From assembly GCF_000022065.1 (NCBI RefSeq), contig NC_011898.1, forward strand, positions 1,758,001 through 1,822,000: a stretch of DNA of 64,000 nt. Reading direction: 5' to 3'. Below the pieces are notes generated by a model. That model made no database searches and was not told the DNA's origin. It saw only the letters and a program-made list of their open reading frames with translations. The first letter of the stretch is position 1. Each line of letters begins with the position of its first letter. This stretch comes from Ruminiclostridium cellulolyticum H10 (GTDB lineage Bacteria; Bacillota; Clostridia; Acetivibrionales; DSM-1351). Shown one piece after another: positions 63,417-64,000 of the stretch. The translations under genes were made by a program, and so were the position numbers.

Positions 63417-64000
63417 ATGATAAGTTCAGAAAATAATGCAACAGACATTCCTGAAAATCAGGGCAATATGGATAGTAATCAAAAACCAATTGAGTATGCT
63501 TCAAGCCGAGAATACCTATTGGATGAGCTAAGTCGTCTGGATCTAGTATTAAGACGATTTATCCGGGATGATAAAGAAGAGGGCTGTACAACATTATATG
63601 CGGGTGTGGTTCTGTCAAAAGAGGAAATATACGATCTTCTGGACGATAAAAATACATTTGCTCAGGAAACCTCGATAGAGGAAAGACTTAGCGAATTAGA
63701 CGAACAGATTGCAAAAAGGTTAGAAGCAAGCAAAGCATGCAGAAGGCACATTTCACTACCGTATTTGTCAAGACTACTCGGCTTGAGTCTGTTTGAACAA
63801 AGATGTCTTATCGCCTGCATGGCCCCTGAGATAGATCCCAAATATGAAAAGGTATACGGTTATTTTGAGAATGACACCTCAATAAAAAATCCAAGCATAA
63901 ACCTAATGATGAATATATTTCTATCTACAGAGGATGAAAGAATTGAAGCTAGGAAATTATTCAGTCTGCAAGCACCTTTGGTCAGACTTTTGCTGGAAAG
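63417..64000 (+). CDS. AAA ATPase of eCIS type, N-terminal part
   Basis: An open frame of 194 codons runs off the right edge. It starts with a polar tail, then a winged-helix-like N-terminal domain: REYLLDELSRLDLVLRRFIR, SLPYLSRLLGLSLFEQRCLI, ACMAPEIDPKYEKVYGYFEN, NPSINLMMNIFLST. This pattern (LxxLLGLxxFExxxLLxxxAPEIDPxYExxYxY) is that of the ATPases encoded with Afp/PVC-like contractile injection systems (Afp15 type). The ATPase motifs lie beyond the window. GAGAGG lies 7 bases before ATG 63417; an in-frame ATG at 63402 has no site. Confidence 0.65.
   Translation, partial: MISSENNATDIPENQGNMDSNQKPIEYASSREYLLDELSRLDLVLRRFIRDDKEEGCTTLYAGVVLSKEEIYDLLDDKNTFAQETSIEERLSELDEQIAKRLEASKACRRHISLPYLSRLLGLSLFEQRCLIACMAPEIDPKYEKVYGYFENDTSIKNPSINLMMNIFLSTEDERIEARKLFSLQAPLVRLLLE

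Overview
This window reads as chromosome of a low-G+C, Gram-positive, anaerobic cellulolytic clostridium of the Ruminiclostridium type. That is an inference from the AT-rich sequence, AGGAGG-type ribosome binding sites, Firmicutes gene orders (mltG-trmR-trhP, yerC, mtrB/TRAP, mutS2) and a surface protein ending in a cellulose-binding CBM3 module. No database search was possible.

1-33.4 kb is mostly ordinary housekeeping sequence: folC, a TPR membrane protein, a patatin-like lipase, threonine synthesis (thrC, an ACT regulator, hom, an ECF transporter S component), a candidate 6S RNA, yerC, secA, dnaE, mtrB, pgsA, a J-domain protein, a cupin regulator with an acyl-CoA synthetase, mutS2, typA, mltG, and the tRNA U34 modification pair trmR/trhP. 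Several genes of unknown function lie between them, including a lipid-anchor-free membrane-tethered protein with an internal duplication.

33.6-44.8 kb is a type I-C CRISPR-Cas locus (cas3-cas5c-cas8c-cas7c-cas4-cas1-cas2, leader, 14 repeats) hit by two insertion sequences. An IS481-family element sits inside cas8c with a 7-8 bp target duplication; removing it would restore a 593-codon frame. The internal start for the small subunit Cas11c, with its own strong ribosome binding site, lies downstream of the insertion and is intact. An IS3-family element sits inside the sixth CRISPR repeat, with a 3 bp duplication.

45-64 kb is an accessory region. After a penicillin-binding protein come, on the minus strand, a pair of overlapping small genes resembling a two-subunit sigma factor (region 4 plus region 2) and a putative lysis pair (membrane/coiled-coil protein plus M15 peptidase). 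On the plus strand are a 2331-residue surface protein (23 HYR-type repeats plus CBM3) and a 1343-residue polymorphic toxin with a GH-E nuclease end and an ankyrin immunity gene. These are followed by a displaced toxin end of WHH nuclease type with a SUKH immunity gene, a third toxin remnant with another SUKH gene, and scrambled toxin fragments. After a terminator, a small gene and the start of an AAA ATPase like those of extracellular contractile injection systems (eCIS) run off the window edge.

The main proposal is that this last region is one regulated module. The same promoter-like pattern, TTGTTA-19 bp-TwTAwA, precedes the sigma pair, the lysis pair and the HYR/CBM3 gene, and a close variant precedes the ATPase operon. 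A dedicated split sigma factor could therefore coordinate production of a toxin-loaded injection particle, a cellulose-binding surface protein and the lysis needed for release.
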